64,000 bases of DNA from Coturnix japonica (Eukaryota; Chordata; Aves; Galliformes; Phasianidae), in assembly GCF_001577835.2 (NCBI RefSeq), contig NC_029529.1, positions 8,682,157 to 8,746,156 of the forward strand. The letters run 5' to 3'. How positions within the stretch are numbered: position 1 is the first letter of the stretch; each line of letters opens with the position of its first letter. The translations under genes and the position numbers were made by a program. The notes below the pieces were generated by a model that saw only the letters and a list, made by a program, of their open reading frames with translations, searched no databases and was not told the DNA's origin. Positions 20,001 through 47,500 of the stretch are shown here, piece after piece.

Positions 20001-21221
20001 CCAGCCACCTCTGGGAACAGCTGCACAGCTTACCACTGGAGACCATCCTGATCCACTCTGATGAACCTGAAAATTGAAGAGATACAAAGTTACACTAGAA
20101 ATTAATGCAGAAATTATGTAAAAGATGAGCAGAAGACAGAAGAAGATAAAAAGACCTTGCCTGTCCATGTGGTGCCACTTTATTGGGCCAGTTTAATTAA
20201 AAATTGCAGAGGAGCCTCCATGGAGCACACCCATGACTTTATATAAATACATGAAACACTTCAGAGCTGACAAAGAGCAGCATGCTGATATGACCCAGTT
20301 CAGCATTAATGGATTAGCAGTAGATACGGAGCAGAACCTGCCGGACAAAACTGGTCCCCCCGACTGCCTGCCATTCTTTAGCAAACCACGCCGCACATCA
20401 GCCATCTCACCCTCATTGCTCCCCTGCCCGCTGTCTGGCTTCCCAATAAACAACCTCATAGAAGCATGAACGTGAAGCTGAAGCCTTAATGAAACATCGG
20501 GAATGCTTTTAATGCACACTTTTGGCCTCTTGCTATAGAAGCGGTCATTGCGCACCTGCTCTCCTTCCAGACCCATCATCTTAGGGATGGACGGCCCACA
20601 GATATCGATGTCCAGCAGAGCGACCTGGAACACAAAGCAACGAAGGCCCGTGGGAACCAAAACCCCGCAGCACAAAGGCTGCTCCGCTCAGTGCCGGCTC
20701 CGACCCGCTGCCTCCCACCTGTTTGGCCTCGTCGGCCGCCAGCCCATGGGCCAGCATCGCGCTGAACGTGCTCTTCCCCACGCCGCCCTTCCCAGAGAGC
20801 ACCAGCACGATGTGCTTCACGCCGCGCAGCCGCTCCCGCAGCTCCGCCGCCTCGACTGCAATGCGGGCAATGAGTGCAATGAGTGCAATGCAATGAGTGC
20901 AATGCAATGAATGCAATGCGTGCAGTGCGGGCAGTGCGGCCGTGTCAGCCCCGACACATCTCGGAGCTCCCCGCCCCGCAGCGCCCGCCCCGCACAGCGC
21001 GTCTCTCACCCGGGTCCGTGGCGGCGGCGCCGGCGGCGCACAGTTTCTGGTTGGGGCATCCCTGACAGGCGGCGGCACGACCCGCCTGAGCGCTGCTGGT
21101 TCCCGGGCAGTCTGCAAAGGAACATGAGAGCTGCAGCGGACGGGAGCGGCAAAGCGAAACGACACGAAGGGACGGAGCGTCCCTCACCCTCCGGCTGCGA
21201 CCCGGCCGCCACTTCGGCCAT
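17082..21221 (-). CDS. NUBP1: NUBP1, cytosolic Fe-S cluster assembly scaffold ATPase
   Basis: Eleven coding exons on the minus strand: 21221-21188, 21111-21010, 20855-20719, 20624-20556, 20066-20034, 19719-19629, 19247-19093, 18480-18370, 18250-18148, 17736-17653 and 17134-17082. All have GT-AG borders and matching phases, and they give 323 residues (human 320). The N-terminal cluster-binding motif is complete: Cys13, 27, 30 and 36, spacing C-x13-C-x2-C-x5-C. The deviant Walker [10 protein letters not shown] is at 67-75, [10 protein letters not shown] starts at 96, and [10 protein letters not shown] is at 176-185. The bridging CxxC in GFICPNCK is at Cys240 and Cys243. NUBP1 with NUBP2 forms the scaffold that builds 4Fe-4S clusters for cytosolic and nuclear proteins. 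All key residues are present, so the gene looks intact. Its CpG island promoter faces TEKT5. Confidence 0.97.
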
Positions 21222-21310
21222 GGCGCCGCATTACGACACTTCCGCTGCCGGGGCTGCACGGAGCCGCCTGGCCGCTGGGGGGCGCTGCAGGGCCGGGCGG
21301 GGATGGAGGC
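20690..21310. promoter_or_regulatory. CpG island promoter of NUBP1, facing TEKT5
   Basis: Dense CpG sequence covers NUBP1 coding exons 1-3 and the DNA just upstream of its ATG. It ends near 21310, about 580 bases before the TEKT5 start codon. It looks like a typical housekeeping promoter for NUBP1. Whether it also drives TEKT5, which is testis-restricted in mammals, is open. Confidence 0.75.
20856..20939 (+). repeat. TGCAATGAG-type minisatellite at the NUBP1 intron 2 acceptor
   Basis: Imperfect units built from TGCAATG with GAG, CAATGAG, AATG or CGGGCAG extensions are repeated about eight to ten times. On the NUBP1 strand the units read GCATTGCACTCATTGCA. The last unit contributes the ATTGCAG splice acceptor of exon 3 (exon begins at 20855). 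Confidence 0.9.
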
Positions 21311-21893
21311 TGCAGGGCGATGATGCGATGATGTTATTGCTGGGAGTTTGGGGTACATGAGGTTATGTGTGATTTCAATACAGACACAACGCTGGTAACA
21401 CTGAGCAGCAGCTCTGAGTATCTGTGGAAACCACAGCTGTAAAACTGAGAACCCCAAAGAACCCAACTGGGCATCCTCTGTGCTCAGCAAAGGACAGCCG
21501 CTGCCCTAAGGGTGATCTGATGGAGCCCAGGGTGATCTGATAGAGCCTGAACCATGATGGAGCCTGAACCATCTGATAGACCACTGAGCCATGGTGACGT
21601 TCTTCATCTTTCCTAGGGTAAAATAAAACACTGCTTTAAGTAACTGTCCACCTCCCAAGAAAGACAAACGATGGCCAGAAGCCTTGAAGCACAATTAGTG
21701 TGAGGGGTCCCGGCCTCTGGGCTGGTTGTTCCCTACAGCGTGTTACTGTAAACATTCTGAAGGGTGGAGTAAGGGCCATGGAATGTACCATGGGCTCAGA
21801 GCCCTGTGACAACACTGTGTGTCACCGGGTGCCGGCACGCAGGGCAGCGAGCAGAGGGGCTGCCTGGAGGCGGCTGCCTGAGCCCTGCGCACC
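21311..21893 (+). promoter_or_regulatory. TEKT5 upstream region
   Basis: This is the sequence between the NUBP1 CpG island and the TEKT5 start codon. It is GC-moderate and becomes richer in the last 150 bases. I see no TATA box and no convincing cilia-type X-box. It includes a short tandem duplication at 21511-21580. The TEKT5 5' UTR and start site must lie in its right part. Confidence 0.45.
21511..21580 (+). repeat. local tandem duplication
   Basis: GGTGATCTGATGGAGCCCAG is followed by GGTGATCTGATAGAGCCTGA, and then by two copies of a TGGAGCCTGAACCAT-like word. Three to four degenerate units of about 20 bases lie between NUBP1 and TEKT5. Confidence 0.75.
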
Positions 21894-38253
<16,360 letters not shown>

Positions 38254-38369
38254 GCAGTAACCTTTGATGTCTCCTGTGCATGACATGAAAGCTACAAAGG
38301 TTGCAAATATTTCCTGAAGGCAATCATTATTTTATTGGGGTTTCGTTTCTTTGTTTGGAATCCAATAGA

Positions 38370-38375
38370 AATAAA
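38370..38375 (+). terminator. likely TEKT5 polyadenylation signal
   Basis: AATAAA lies 117 bases after the TEKT5 stop codon. It is the first canonical signal on this strand after the gene. Confidence 0.75.
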
Positions 38376-41300
38376 CCAACCAAAATCAATACTGTGCTTC
38401 TTTTCTTTGAACAACTGCGTAATCTCAGCTGTAGATGCTCCATGGAATAGAATTAGTAGACCTGTTCTAACAGAATCAGACCACACTAAAATGAATACAG
38501 AAATGCTGCATGATTTGTGAGTTACTAGCTAAAGAAAATTATTAACTGACATCCCACACTTTTCAACAGAATATGTACAATATAGGATTTAACTCTCTGG
38601 GAAGTCCTGGTCTGAAAACATCACATCTAAATGCTTGCCCGTCCTTCAACTCTGTCTAGTAGAAGTAAATTTGGTGTTTGCTTGAAATTAGAGGAGGCTG
38701 AGCAGACTTGATTAATAGAAGAAAATCTTGTATATTTATGTGAACTATTCATGACCAATGTTTGCCTAAGACCAAGAGGTCTTAACTACGCAGAAATGTG
38801 TACTATCAGTAGATGTCAACAGACGTCATGAGCACAGACCGTACCATTGTTCTTCATCATCGAAATGAAGACAGTGAAGGCTGAAACACTGATAATGTGA
38901 TAATCTCAGAAAGGGATTTGAGGAAGCACTAGTTTTAACCCATGTTAAAGCAGTCTGACTTTTGAACAAATTGAATAACAATGTTTTTCTGTTAATTGTG
39001 TTTCTGTGTGGGGTTTACGTGCCTTCACGTACAGCACAATCAGCAATGCACAGTTCTAGCAACTGAGCTGCTTCCTGCTACCTTGGTCCTACAAGGGTCC
39101 CCTTCGCAGAACAGCTCTAGGAACACATAAAACACATTTTAACTGAACCAAAGCCAAATCTGAAACAATACTTGATTTGAAAGTTGCCTGAACAAACTGG
39201 CTCCGTTCCTTCTCTTTTGTTTTGTGGAGGTGGTGGCTTCACCCAGCTCACAACAGACGTCACACTGCTGGGGAACACCGAGCTGTGCAGTGTTGTACTT
39301 CCTGGCAAGTGAAGTGCAGATCTCACTGAGTGTGGTTGTGGCTGAGCCATTTCACACTCCATTTTACTCCTACAGTTACAACTTTTTCTGTCAAACCATT
39401 TACACGTGGTATGTTTCTATAGATTCAAAATCACAGGTACTCATTTCACATTGACTACTCTGCATCTTCTTCTAAATTAAGATAATTCTTGCATCATGGC
39501 TATGAACACTGCAGACTGCTCCATCCAGCACTGTGTCTCCAGCTCTTTGGGAGGAATTACCCAGGTGCAGGAAAAGTTCCAGAAACCCAGTTTGTGTTGA
39601 TAGTTTGTGATAGTGATAGCAGTGCAGAGCATTTCCAGGGCTAATGGAGGTGGTGGGGACACACTGAAGATTTGTTGGCAATCTGGTTGGAATTAAAGGT
39701 TGTATCTTACTGCCTCTTAATCTGAAACACTTTACAACAACCTTTGAGTGCAAAGTGAGGAATCTCACAATGCTTTGTTTCTCAGCAGGGAGGACTGTTA
39801 CCACTGGTAACGTTTTCCTCCCTCTGTATGCTCTGGTATGGAGGCAAGGGAAATTTTATCACTTGTTTCTGTTACCACCAAACTGTTAAGCCCTTGATTT
39901 GCATTTTGTATGTTATTTTACAGCGTATGGAGAATAATATTAGCGTTGAGCTGTTAAATATTGACAGTGGTCCCACCCTATTCATCAAATAATGACAGCT
40001 GACCATGCAGAGAACTAAGAATTATTTGGAAATTTGAACATGCATGAAGGCATCAAATAAATTTCTAGAAATTGGAGTCCTTCCCAGTTCTCACAACTAC
40101 CCTAATAGCTAGAAATAGTTTCTCCCCTTCTTATGCCAAAAACTCGATTAAGAAGCATATAGCAGAAGGAAAGCACTTTTAGGAGAGTCAAATTCTTTTA
40201 ACAGTTTTATACAGAAAAAGAAAGAAGGAAAAATCTTTTCCTGACAGCAGACAGCATCACTAAGAAGTCAGTCTGAATTTGTTAATGTTGGGGTTTAGGG
40301 ATGCTGGGGGTCAAACAATAACTCTGAACATCACAAAATCCAGCTCCTCCCTTTGCCTTTCTTCAGCCACAGTCTCTGCAAGATCTCAGCTCTGCTTTTT
40401 GGGTGGAGTGCCCTCTTTATTTTCAGTGCAAACAACTCTGAACTTGTCTTAACACAGTGTGAACTACTAGGAGTGACTGCCTACAACCAGGGATCTATGA
40501 CAGATAGTTTCATTCTCTGAGAGCAGCGTTCTGCATGTGAACAGTAACTCCCTGAGGTTCAGCCACCACCAGTATGAATAAACTTCTACTGGTTACTGCA
40601 AAACAAGAACAGAACAGAAAATAATTGTATTCCCTATCTACAGCTACCAGAAGATATAAAGTATATTAACGTAGTGGAAAAGCCTTAGCAAAGAAAGTGC
40701 TCCAGTCTTGCATTAGTAGTACCCACATATGCAGCACATTTATGTTTGCTGATAATGTTCAGCATCTTTGTAAAAGTATTAAGTTTTCTTTAGGCAATCT
40801 AAGAAAAGGGGGAAACCTGCTCAGGTTATAAATCTATATAAATTGGAAAGGGCTGGAATTTATTTACTAAATTTTAGAGGATGGAGATAAGTCAGTATTT
40901 GGTTCTTGGGAGGATGAGTTGATAGATAAGGCAGAAAAGCTAGATTATACTCTTGTTTTGCAACTGCGTTACTGTGTAAATGAATTTACGCAGCCTTGAA
41001 AGCACAGTTAATATCATTTGTGATGGGAATACGTCAAAGGAAACACATTTCTAACAAGCATAAAGATACTCAGATAAACCTGAGAATCTCTTCAGAAAAC
41101 CCTAACAAAAACATCCTTTCTGGCAATTTTTTTCCTTTTATTTCATGGATCTCTTCTTATGAACTGGATCCTTAATTAACCCACAAATCTAATAAGCAGA
41201 TCCATAGAACTTGAAAGATAAGATCTGTTCTATAGCAAATAAAGTAATGCAGAGAAGACCAAAACCTGTCCCTGCCTGCTTCAGACAATGAGATAATTTT

Positions 41301-41756
41301 AGTTCCAGACAAGCTATTTCCTAACATTATCTAAAGTACAGCTCATAAAAGTTTATGGACTCAACCTCCAAACAGAGCAAGAAAACAATGGATCTAAGTA
41401 TCTTCAGTAATAATAATGCCATTTCAGTCCCACATAGTTACTGACTGCAGTGAAGATATCTGATCTTATCCTGATCTACCACTAGTTCATTTTTCCTATT
41501 TTACTTTATTAAATCACACCAAGGAAGTAAAATGTGCCCACAGAATTTACAGGTGGTGTCCATTCCCAGTCAATGCATGCGATGGTTCTTGTACGACAAG
41601 TCATCCCAGTAGAACCATGGACCTAGGTAAGATCTGGCATGCACGAAATCACACAGGATGTTAAGGTGTGTTAAGGAGACAAAGAACAAATATTAATTAT
41701 GGAGATTTTAAAGAAGTGCAAATTTTGGAAGTTCCTGTTGGTGAGGCTGTGTCCAT

Positions 41757-41860
41757 TCAGGTTCTGAACGCTCCTAAGGATGGAGACTCTACAACCCCAC
41801 TGGGCAGCCTGTTACAGAGTTGATAACCTCCACGCACTGTAAAGAAGTGTTTTTTTCCTC
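41757..41860 (-). repeat. old CR1 LINE fragment
   Basis: The antisense CR1 pattern is recognisable in GGATGGAGACTCTACAACCC, then CTGGGCAGCCTGTTACAGAG, and a GTAAAGAAGTGTTTTTTTCC end. It is clearly more diverged than the copies in the TVP23A intron. Confidence 0.75.
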
Positions 41861-42303
41861 ACATTTTCTCACATTTCCTGTAATTCCTGTATTTTCACCT
41901 GATTCTACTCTACCAAATATGGCAATATGACACATATCTAAATTATGTTCAGCAGAGATGAGGTTTGGCATTTTTGTCTCTTCAATCCTGATTAAAAATG
42001 ATCTGTTAGATGATTGAGACTGTAATCCACAAGCAGCTGTGATGCATGACTGTCACTACACCCTACGGTTTTGGATCATTTCTCTCCATCATTGTGAGAG
42101 AAAGCACAAAGGTCAATAGTTTCTATAATGGAGGTTAATCAGAACATGAGGGTAGTAATACAGTAAAGGCAGACACACCACTTGAAACACAGAAAAAACA
42201 GATGGCTCTGGATCTGGATTTCTACAACAAAGCAGTAGTCAGAATAGTAATGTACAAATTACTGTGAAATTTTCAGTTTATTTCTGCATTACTTGGCTCA
42301 AAT

Positions 42304-42341
42304 TCATCATCGTTGTCATCATCATCATTATGATTATTATG
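42304..42341 (+). repeat. imperfect TCA/ATC trinucleotide repeat
   Basis: TCATCATCGTTGTCATCATC is followed by ATCATTATGATTATTATG; a degenerate triplet microsatellite. Confidence 0.85.
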
Positions 42342-43209
42342 AAAGGAAATACATGCCAAGGATGGTAGGGGCTTCTTTTATAAATCAAGAGATTCAGTTC
42401 TTACAGAAAAGCACAACCAATTCCAACAAAGAGATAAATAACCAAATGACAAAGAAATAAATAATGCTTTACTATGCAATAAAGAATTTAAATCTACAGA
42501 CAATGCAAAACAGCAAATCTTTCTTACACTCTGCTCTGCTTTGAAGTGTTAAGGATTGGTAGAAGTTTCTTGTCACTGAGCTATGATCCCACAGCATGTA
42601 AGAACACGCTTGCTGTTCTTCCTTAAGTCATAAAATAACCGCTGCCTCCTTATTATGTGCATTACCAGTTCAGATCTGTTCTCTGGCCCCAAGCCTGCTG
42701 AAATCCATGTTGTAAGACAAACCTTCTATTAAAACTTGCTCAGGAGAATAAGACACAAGTCAGACTTGTCTGAATATTGTTTGTCATAGGAAAGACCCTC
42801 CTGACTATCTGGGTGTTATAGTTCTTGTTATTTTTCAACTGAAATTCATAAATGTTTACCCACTCTTCCTATGATGTCCTTTGATCTCTCACATATTTTT
42901 ATTTTTAAAAACAGAGATAACATTCCTGTATCCCTCTTAGACAAATAAGAGGAGACAACACAGTAGCTTGAACTTTTGTTTGGATTTTCTCTGAGGATTT
43001 ATAAACACAAAGGCAGCCCTTCACTGGTTGCCAATGCAAAGACATTCAGGTTTATATAAAAGACCCCAGAGTATTTTATCTAAAGCCAACCTACTCTGCA
43101 CAAATGAGAGCCCTGACTGGTGTTTGTTTATTTGTTTGTTTGTATGAAGGCATTTTCTAGTTTATTACTATCACCAAAGCAACTAATATTCAGTGGAATT
43201 TTTAAAGTG

Positions 43210-43224
43210 AAAAAAAAAAAAAAA
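43210..43224 (+). repeat. poly(A) run
   Basis: Fifteen A in a row, preceded about 65-90 bases earlier by a TTTG-type short repeat near 43121-43143. There is no element recognisable upstream, so it is not called a retroposon tail. Confidence 0.9.
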
Positions 43225-43370
43225 TGAAAGGAAATATGCCTAAATAAACAAGTCAGAAGTTGTCTTCTGGTGGGAAATTTCTTAATGTTGTGAAACAAAC
43301 ATTCATAAGAAAATACAGCACAAGAAAATGAGGCTATATACAAACAAAAGAGAGCGATGAAAATATTCTG

Positions 43371-44500
43371 TAGGTCAGAGGGCACAGAGCAAAGCATGGT
43401 CAGGAAGGTGCTGGCACAGTGAGTGGCAGTGAATCCCTGGGCTCACAGACCCTTCCAAGACACAGATTTCCCAGCCAGGAGGGCTGGCAGAGCAGGCAGC
43501 TGCCCCAAACTCCAGGGGCACAGATGGATGCGCTGAGCAGCCCCACAGCCACGGGAGCCATCCTGTGCACTGCCCACTGAATACATGACAGCCATCATCC
43601 TGCACCAGCTCCTGCAATATGCTGCTTGTGGCCTGTGAGGAAGAAGAATCAGGAACAAACCCAGCTATTTTGTTACAAACATGGAACAGAGAGAGAGGAG
43701 AGCATTCATCCCCCTGTATCGCATCTGTGCCCTGCAGGCAATGTTCCGAGAGAAGTCTGTGAAACTTGCACTTGCAGCAATCTCAGAGAGCTCCACCTGT
43801 AACCGCCTCAGCCCCGGCTCTCCCAGGGCCTGACTCCATGCCAGAAGTGTGTACGTGACCCTGATGTTCCTGCCTGCGTTTAACTAGCAGCATTTACAAA
43901 CACGCTGTACAGGAAAATGAGGTGAACATGAAAATGGGCTCAGGAGTTTCATTTGCATCAGCTGTGTTTGTTTGCTCTCCCTGCAGAGAGGCACTGGGAT
44001 CTGAGTACACTGCACTGCTGTACTGCTCGGTGCAGCTCTGTGCAGGCAGCCCATGGCACCACTGCACTGTGAGGCTGCTGTGCCTTCAGCCTATGCAGTG
44101 ATATCATTAAATGTTAAACCAGGGATTTTGCATTTGTTTTACAGCCGAAACTGAGCTCTGTGCTGCCATGGTTTGTGCATTCTCTTCATTAGTTGCCATT
44201 TTGTTGGATGCTTTTACTGTGATCTAAGCCCTCTTGGCCATTCCAGCATCAGTCTTCCCCAGCCCCTGGTGGTTGACTAAGACTAAAGTGGCACTAGCAT
44301 TACTGCTGTTCCTCCACCAGCCCCAGGGTCTATTCCCAAGCCCATCCCACAGGCAAACAGGCCAGCAGGAGGGCTCTGCAGCCATCCTGCACTGCAGAGC
44401 ACAGAGGCAGCAGCCCCAGAGCAGGTCAGAGGATGGTTGAATGGCAGATGGTTGGCCAGCCCCAGGAGGCGGAATTCAGAGCCAGCTGCCCACAGACGTG
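43371..44500. other. GC-richer patch in the intergenic stretch
   Basis: About 1.1 kb with distinctly higher GC than either flank but few CpG, so it is not a CpG island. The minus strand is open at 43375-43617 and 43443-43658, but neither translation resembles a known protein. No repeat family was recognised. Confidence 0.45.
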
Positions 44501-47500
44501 ACACACATTTTACTAGATTGCAGTCATGCTGGCCAACAGGCTAAAAGCATTTACATACACAAATCAAATCATCGCCTTGGTTTGTGCTGCTGTTGGTTGC
44601 TTGTAAAATTACTGTACAGAACTGTATCCCAACAGTAAGGAGTCACCAAGAAAAATCAGTTATGCATGTAGCTGTTGCAGAACTAGGCTTGTGCTCTTAC
44701 TGGCTTAGTTTAGTTGGGTTAAACCGGCTGCTGAAATTGCAGTTGCTTGTTCTAACCTGCCACTAGAAAGATCCAGCCTTCACCACTGCTGCTCTCTATC
44801 CCACAGCCTGTCTGTCTCCTTGGGAGCTGCAGCACGTGAGCTCTGGTCTTTCTGCTGATACTCTGCTTGCTCAGTGACCTCACTTCACCTTTCTCATGAA
44901 AGAAAAGAACACAGCCCTTGCCAGGTCTCTCCCTGCAGCCATCTGATACATGCAGAAAGGGCACTGCTGTGCTTCCATTTTGGCCAGGAAAGCAACTATC
45001 TTGTGAGCTCAGGGGATGCTCGTGTCCCAAACACTGTTTGCAATGTTTGGCCTCCTTGGTGTCTGCAAAGACATATATACTCCTATGAAGAGGGTGAGTC
45101 CCTCAATATGATCAGTTCTCCAGATGAATTTCATAACTGGAAAGTGTCACCCAAGCTAGACAGGCTCAGTGGTGCCATAGCAATTGCAACCCATGTTCAA
45201 AACAAAGTGAGAGTGTAATGACTAATTGTAAACATATGGCCCTTATCATACATTGCAAATATGTTCCCTATTCTAGAACTTCAAAGCTGTGCTTGTTCTT
45301 TAAATGTACTGGAGAAGAGGAAAAATTCATCTGTGTAAGTTACTTAGTGATGAATTAGTTGCATTCTACTGCATAAAGGGATTTGCCCAATAAAAAACCA
45401 ATTCATATATTAGTGCTGCTGTCTGTCTGCATAGAGAGTGCAATGGTTTTCAGTTAGATAGAAGAACGCCTTTTAAAAATGCATTCTGAGTACTTCAGCA
45501 CAGATTTTTGGCATAGCTGAGGTTTCCTGTGGCCTGAACACAGAACAGGCAATGCGTGCCTGAGCAAGCAGTGCCCTTTTACTGAAGTCACAACTCCATA
45601 GAAGGAGAAACTAGGAATAATATGGTCTAGCTTGACTAGTCTGCTAACCTGCAAGTGATGTGCAAGGCTTTGCTGCTAACAAATCACTGGGGGTGGTGGG
45701 AAATGTATGCATCTTTTGCAGTAAAACTGATAGACTTGCCAAGCAGATAGCCCCAAACAATCCATTATTTTTGTGCCCCAGCTGAAGGCACTTGTGTAAA
45801 AGAACTACTACCTGATTCCCCCAGGGACAGCTAAAATCGTAGCTGTGTGCTGGACAGCTGCAGAATTTCTATACATAAACATTTAAGCACTATGATTTAT
45901 TTCTTGTAGATAGCTCCAGCATATTAATGTCCATTTACCTTTCATATTCTTAGAAGAGAAGGACTATTCTGGGTACAAAAGCACAGCGGAGTTTATGCAG
46001 CCAGACTGATTTATCGACTCAAGACCAACACTTGGTACCTAGGCCTGTCACTGTCTAGCAGCATGTCCTGGCACATGGCACTGAGCCTGGAGGCAAGGGC
46101 GTTGGGTACCTCGAGGAAAGCAGAGGCAGGGTTCTCTCTCTGACTGGAGTATCCGAGGCCCTGATGAGGGGAATGGAGGACAACTGATGAGACAACACCA
46201 GACTGATTATTTTGAGCTGAACAATACACATGGTTTTAGAACAAGCTTCCAAAATAGGAACAGTTACATATATGAATGCAACTGGGATGATGACAAAATG
46301 ATACAGGTTTACAACAGGGAGAAGGCATAGCATCACTTGCTTCCCTGTTTCCCCTAGTCTCTGCGTGGGGCTGCTGAGCACAGGCCTATCTGGTTTCCTC
46401 CCTGCCCCTGAAATATGTATGTCAGCAAGCACAGTGGTGACGATTGGTCAAATAACTTGGTGCTGAGCTGTCTGAATGCATCCTCTGGGATGATTTTTCT
46501 TCTGTTGCCTTCTCTCTAAGAAGCAGCGATCAGAGATCTCTTAACAATATACCATTTATGTAGTTAGGTATGAAAAAAATATTGTCCTTCAAAGCTGATG
46601 GTAAGATATCAAGCAATGGATGAGATACCTGCAACCCTCTATGTTCAACTCAGAAAATATCCCACATTCTACAGAGAGAATGATGAAGGAACAACAGTGT
46701 TATTTCTCCTCACAGTCATCTTCCAGCAAGCTCATTTTATCTCAGTTGCCAAGACTGGGGCCTACTCTTTTAACAGTGGGCTAATCTGTTTGGAGTTGTG
46801 AATCAGATTGCTCCATTACCCAAGGGAAACACAATTCTTCATCACCAGCACTCATAGCCACACACTAATTGTCTTGGCTTCTCCCTGGCACGTGGCCTTG
46901 GCAAAGCAAGCAGTGGCTGCCACTCGCAGCATAGAAGGCATTGATAAGGCTTTTAGAGAGAAGGAAATTGGTTTACTGCTAGTTGTGAAGGACATGCAGT
47001 GAGAAAAGGAGTGGGGAAGATGTTCTGAGGGGGAGCTACAGCAATCAGCATAATTTTGTCATATACATGAGGAAAGTGGAGAATGTGATAGTTACCATCC
47101 AAATTCTTTCTTGCAGAATGCATTTCCTTCCTGCCTGATGAATTCAGCAATGGCAGCTCAAGCCAGTTGTGACCTTAACTTTTCAGCTTGTCTCAGTAAT
47201 GTAGAATTGCAATGAACAGCACTAGCTGCAGAATAAATATACAGATTTCTCAGTCTTAGGCACTGACAATGAGATGTTCCAGACCTGCAATTCAGGCTGT
47301 GGTACATAGCTATGCTACACATACACTGGAAAACTGTAAGTGCTGTTCCTTCTCTTGCTTGCTTTCTCTATAACAAATAGCAGTTCATAGCCTTAGCCCA
47401 GGACTCACTGCACTGAGATGTTTTACAGTTGTTTCCCAAGTCACTGCAGAGTCTGTGCTTTAGAAATACTCATAGAAAGTGCATTCAAGGGGAACCAGAA

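Larger units (their letters stand above)
38400..43370. other. intergenic stretch downstream of TEKT5
   Basis: AT-rich, with no exon-like segment on either strand that shows both splice signals and protein-like content. It contains one CR1 fragment and a short TCA/ATC repeat. Confidence 0.6.

Noticed and set aside
20581-21165. 194-codon minus-strand open frame over NUBP1 exons 2-3
   Set aside because: It translates the intron 2 minisatellite. Intron 2 is 154 bases, not a multiple of three, and the spliced frame gives the conserved protein.
21821-21833. GTCACCGGGTGCC as a possible RFX X-box upstream of TEKT5
   Set aside because: Only the left half fits the consensus; the right half lacks the YAAC end.
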